Below are positions 60,776 to 64,000 of a DNA stretch of 64,000 nucleotides, piece after piece. The stretch is taken from assembly GCA_025917655.1 (NCBI GenBank), contig CP084611.1, positions 3,658,001 to 3,722,000 on the forward strand, written 5' to 3'. The stretch comes from Chlorella sorokiniana. Taxonomy: Eukaryota; Chlorophyta; Trebouxiophyceae; Chlorellales; Chlorellaceae. The translations under genes and the position numbers were made by a program. Position 1 is the first letter of the stretch, and every line of letters begins with the position of its first letter. A model generated the notes under the pieces. The model was not told the DNA's origin. It made no database searches and worked only from the letters and a program-made list of their open reading frames with translations.

Positions 60776-61141
60776 GGCGCGGGGCCTGGGCAGCGGCTTG
60801 CAAGCTCGCCCAATGTTGTAAGATCCCGTCAGCCCTTCCTCTCCTGACACGTGCCAGGAAGGTGGCACTGGCTGGCACACTAGCCCTCGGCGGCGGCATG
60901 CTGCACGCTGGGCGTGTGGCGGCAGTGCTGTGGTTTGGGCCACCTTTCAGTTTCGGAGTGAATGCGCGCCGTATTGCGCACAATTTGCCTCGTAAAATCA
61001 GTTTACTGGTGCGGGTGGTGGCCCTGCGGCCCCCGACGAAGTTGTATGAGAGCTCTTCCACCCGCTGGGCCCTCAGCGAGCCACGCTGGTTGTCCCAGCT
61101 TGAGCCGGATCAGGCGACATTGTCACTTGAAAGCACGAGCA
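60776..61141. other. Intergenic, GSH2 3' UTR with TGTAA and HDAC promoter
   Basis: TGTAA at 60817-60821 marks the likely GSH2 transcript end. A frame open from upstream to 61281 covers the rest but has no family resemblance, so I regard it as non-coding. Confidence 0.45.
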
Positions 61142-62932
61142 ATGGGGTGGGCAGTCCAACAGCGGGAGCGCCTCCTGCCAACTGCCGCGCAGCTCTTGCA
61201 GGGGCGTCAACGGACATCCCACTCGCCCTGCCTGCAGGGTTGCCCCGAGCAGCAGCAAGGCCGCTCCATCAGGACCCCTGACAGCGCCTGAGCAGCACGG
61301 CTCTGCCTTTGCGGCGTGCGCGCGTCCCGACATCGTGCCGCTGCTGCGGGACAAGTATGGCGACCTCGGGGGCTGGCCCTCGCCTGCCCAGCTGCCCGTG
61401 CTGTACCACCCGTGCTACAACATCGGCTTCTGGGGCCTGGAGAACCTGCACCCCTTTGACAGCAAGAAGTTCCAGCGCGTGCTGGCGCTGCTGGAGGAGC
61501 GGGGGTGCTGAGCGCGGCGCAGCTGGTTGCTGCGGCGGAGGCTGGCCACGGCGTGCTGCGCGAGGTGCATGCTGAGGCCTACCTGCGCCGGCTCGACTCC
61601 AACAGCTTCTACGTCGCCCAGGCAGGCACTGGGTTGAGAGGGAGGAGGGGGTCCCTGAAGCGACACCTCCACCAGGCGTGCCGTGGCGGGCAGGCCTACC
61701 AGTGCCCTGCCTTATGGAATCTCAGGTTGTCGCCCCCGCCCCCCCCAGGTTACCGAGCTGGTGCCGCTGGCCTTCCTGCCCCCTTTCTGCTGCGCCGCAA
61801 GGTGCTGCGCCCCATGGCCACCATGGCCGGCGGCACCATGCTGGCGGCAGCGCTGGCGCTGGAGCGCGGCTGGGCGCTGAACCTGGGGGCGGCATGCACC
61901 ACGCCAGCACCGACGCCGGCGGCGGCTGGTGCCCTTACGCCGACCTGCACCTGGCCATGCGCCGCCTGCGAGCAGCGTCGAGCGGCAGGCTGCGCCGCTT
62001 CATGGTGATCGACCTGGACGTGCACCAGGTGTCGACCCGGGGCGGGCAGCACCGGGGGCCCGGAAGCATGCCACACAAGGAGGGAACGTTGCAAAATAGG
62101 CACACGCTGCCCAGGGCTATTCCCCCAGAACTTGGGCGGCGCTCACATTGCCGTTCCCCCCCCGCCCCTCCGTCCCCAACACCTCCCCCATTCCCCAGGG
62201 CAACGGCGTGGGGCGGTGCAAGCAGCAGCTGGGTGAGGGCGACGAGGAGACCTTCATCGTGGATGTGTTCAACGGGGCAGCCTACCCCTGGGACACGCCC
62301 GCCAAGCAGGTGGGCCCGCTGCCCAGCGCTGCCAGGCGACGGCGCAGGATGGAGGCAACCCCGGCAGCGTCCTGCGTGCCGGGGCAGCGGTGCTGCGCTG
62401 TGCCCTGCGTGTCGAATGCCAAGGGCGGGCTGCGCACGCCCCCTGCAGGCCATCAACGTGAAGGTGGAGCTGCGGCCGGGCTGCGGGGACGCCGAGTACC
62501 TCGCGGCGGTGGGGGCGCTGCGCGACGCCTTCTCCGCCTTCACCCCCGACCTGGTGCTGTACAACGCCGGGACAGACGTGCTGGCGGGTGGGTGGGCTGG
62601 ATGGCTGGCAGGGAGCCAGAACCGGTGCCACCGAGGCCCTGTCCCGGGCACCTCGGGCTCCGCGTCAGGCTGCGTACTGCCCTGTCAGCGCCACCTGGCC
62701 CGCCACCGCCCATGCAGGCGACCCGCTGGGGCGGCTGGCGGTTAGCGCGGAAGGGGTGGTGCGGCGTGACGAGATGGTGTGGAGGGCCGCGCTGGAGCGC
62801 CGCGTGCCCGTTGTGCAGGTGCTGTCGGGTGGCTACACGCGGGAGTCCACCCCCTGCATAGCAGCCTCGCTGGAGCACCTGTTCCGGACCTTTGGCCTGG
62901 GCGGGACGTCGCAGCAGGCAGCAGCGCAGTGA
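61142..62932 (+). CDS. Class IV histone deacetylase (HDAC11-like)
   Basis: Zinc-dependent deacetylase of the HDAC11/plant HDA2 class. Core exons: 61238-61621, 61749-62028, 62199-62309, 62449-62587 and 62718-62932. The fold is complete: QLPVLYHPCYNIGFWGLENL, then LRREVH-like YLRRLD, LALERGWALNLGGGMHHAST (active His pair), FMVIDLDVHQGNGV (metal Asp/His), DLVLYNAGTDVLAGDPLGRL (third metal Asp) and PVVQVLSGGYTRES. It matches human HDAC11 block by block. A five-base first exon at 61142 (ATGGG) spliced to 61238 would supply Met-Gly-Val-Ala-Pro; this start is tentative. The intron after 61621 has a GC donor. Slips lie near 61505 and 61893. Confidence 0.92.
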
Positions 62933-63140
62933 TGGCGTCACATTGAGTCTTGGCAAGGCAAGGAATGAATGCTCACAACCAATCAAACGACCAAATCAGA
63001 AAATGAATGCAAAGGAGTAGAGGTTTTGGCAGGGGGCAATGAGCAAGCGACAGTGCGGCTGAGGAGGAGGCATGGTACATTGGTGGCGACATTCCCTTCC
63101 ACCTCGCAAAACTGGGCGCCCAGCTGTGGGTGCGCGTGCA

Positions 63141-64000
63141 TCAGGGCGCGGCGGAGGGCAGGCGCGCGCTCCTCAGCCCCAGGAAGTCTTTCATGTAGGA
63201 AACCATGACGGGGGGCCAGCGACTGCAGAAGGGGGGGGGATGGTGCAGGGCGCTGCGTGTGTCATGCTGGACAGCGGCAGAAGCTCTGTCTGCTGGGCAG
63301 ACATCAAAGCGGCACAAGTCCTGTCCTGCGTGGCCACTCTGGCGCGCGCCCCCCACCTCCCCCCCCCCCCCACACCCACACACAAATCCATCCACGCCAC
63401 ACCCCTCACCGCACTGTGCGCAGCCACTCCTGGTCCTCGTACTTGCGGCAGCCCACGGTGATGGAGGTGCAGGCAAAGTCCCACTCGCGCTCCGCCGCCG
63501 CCTCGCGCCCCTGCTGCCAGTACAGCGCCGCCAGCGCCGCCCGCATGTCCACCGACCCGGGCGCCCGCCGCGCCACATCCTGCACCTCCTTCAGCGCCCC
63601 CGCCTCGTCCCCAGCTGCACCAGCATCAGCGCGGCGTTGCTGGCGGCAAAGACGGCGCCGTCCAGGCGCGGCGTGGTGCTGCGGCCGTATCGGAAGCCGG
63701 AGGCGCGCTGGAAGCCGTCGGCGGAGGCCAGGTAGGCGCGCGCGCGCGCCGCCACTCCCCCAGGGACGCGTGGCAGTTGCCCACCGAGTTCTGGATGTAG
63801 GGGTCGGGGGAGGCCCGCACCGCTGGCCAGCTCCAGGGCCGCGTTGTAGTCCCGCAGCGCAGACGGCCACTCGCCCAGCCCCTCGTACGCCAGGCCGCGG
63901 CCTGCAGGGGGAAGGGGGAGAGCGGCGCGGTGCATGCTCGCCACGCGGCCGACCGCCAGCACGGACTCCTCACCCAGGCAGCGCGTGCAGAGGCGTGGCG
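63141..64000 (-). CDS. TPR-like protein of a plant-type family, 3' part only
   Basis: Exons read down: 64000-63974 (cut by the window edge), 63901-63410 and 63222-63141. TPR-like helices read CLGRGLAYEGLGEWPSALRD, then YNAALELAS and QNSVGNCHASLGEWRRAR, DGAVFAASNAALMLVQLG and MRAALAALYWQQGREAAAER. The conserved tail follows: EWDFACTSITVGCRKYEDQE, then WLRTVRRWPPVMVSYMKDFL. This tail with RRWPP is the mark of a plant/algal TPR family (the At2g37400 group), members of which are thought to be chloroplast-located. Function unknown to me. A C12 run at about 63359 lies in its last intron. Slips near 63610 and 63760. Confidence 0.8.

Noticed and set aside
60772-61281. Plus-strand open frame between GSH2 and HDAC as a gene
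   Set aside because: No family resemblance, no splice signals, and it overlaps the GSH2 3' UTR with its TGTAA motif.

Overview
The window is nuclear DNA from a GC-rich unicellular green alga. A chlorophyte of the Chlorella-like or trebouxiophyte type fits best; the species cannot be read from the sequence. The reasons are very high GC with GC-ending codons, genes split by many short GT-AG introns (a few GC-AG), Ala/Gln/Gly-rich linkers, TGTAA polyadenylation motifs shortly after several stop codons, and plant-type gene content (SWEET, LPA1-like, GST with a CPYA site, a plant-type TPR protein). I see no transposon, virus-like element, CRISPR array, rRNA or tRNA.

Layout, left to right: a YeeE/YedE sulfur-transport-family protein (-, cut by the left edge); a small DUF3253 protein (-) with an in-frame TGA and a SECIS-like hairpin in its 3' UTR; COQ8/ABC1 kinase (+); a SWEET sugar transporter (+); SUV3 helicase (-); an AlkA-type 3-methyladenine DNA glycosylase (+); a PP2C phosphatase (+); a 7.7 kb gene (-) that joins a Dug3-type glutamine amidotransferase to a Dug2-type WD40 plus M20 peptidase; a HAD-like protein (+); an 11.4 kb chromatin reader with DDT, PHD and four bromodomain-like segments (+); a GH47 alpha-mannosidase (-); a long coiled-coil protein (+); an LPA1/2-phosphoglycerate-kinase-like protein (+); a lysophospholipid acyltransferase (+); a tiny ELM2-motif protein immediately upstream of a FAN/NSMAF-type BEACH-WD40 protein (+,+); a glutathione S-transferase (+); a TPR-DnaJ co-chaperone (-); glutathione synthetase (+); a class IV histone deacetylase (+); and a TPR protein (-, cut by the right edge).

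Most genes are unrelated housekeeping functions. One theme recurs: glutathione and sulfur. The window holds glutathione synthesis (GSH2), use (GST) and cytosolic breakdown (the DUG fusion), a possible thiosulfate/sulfur transporter and a candidate selenoprotein. Several neighbours are divergent pairs sharing 150-450 bp of upstream DNA.

The two strongest novelties are the candidate selenoprotein (TGA at the conserved Cys of DUF3253, plus SECIS core, plus TGTAA signal) and the single-chain Dug3-Dug2 fusion. A caution for every gene model: the assembly carries many one-base indels, mostly in G/C runs, so coding frames often slip by one inside otherwise well conserved exons. Exon boundaries were placed by eye from splice motifs and frame continuity.
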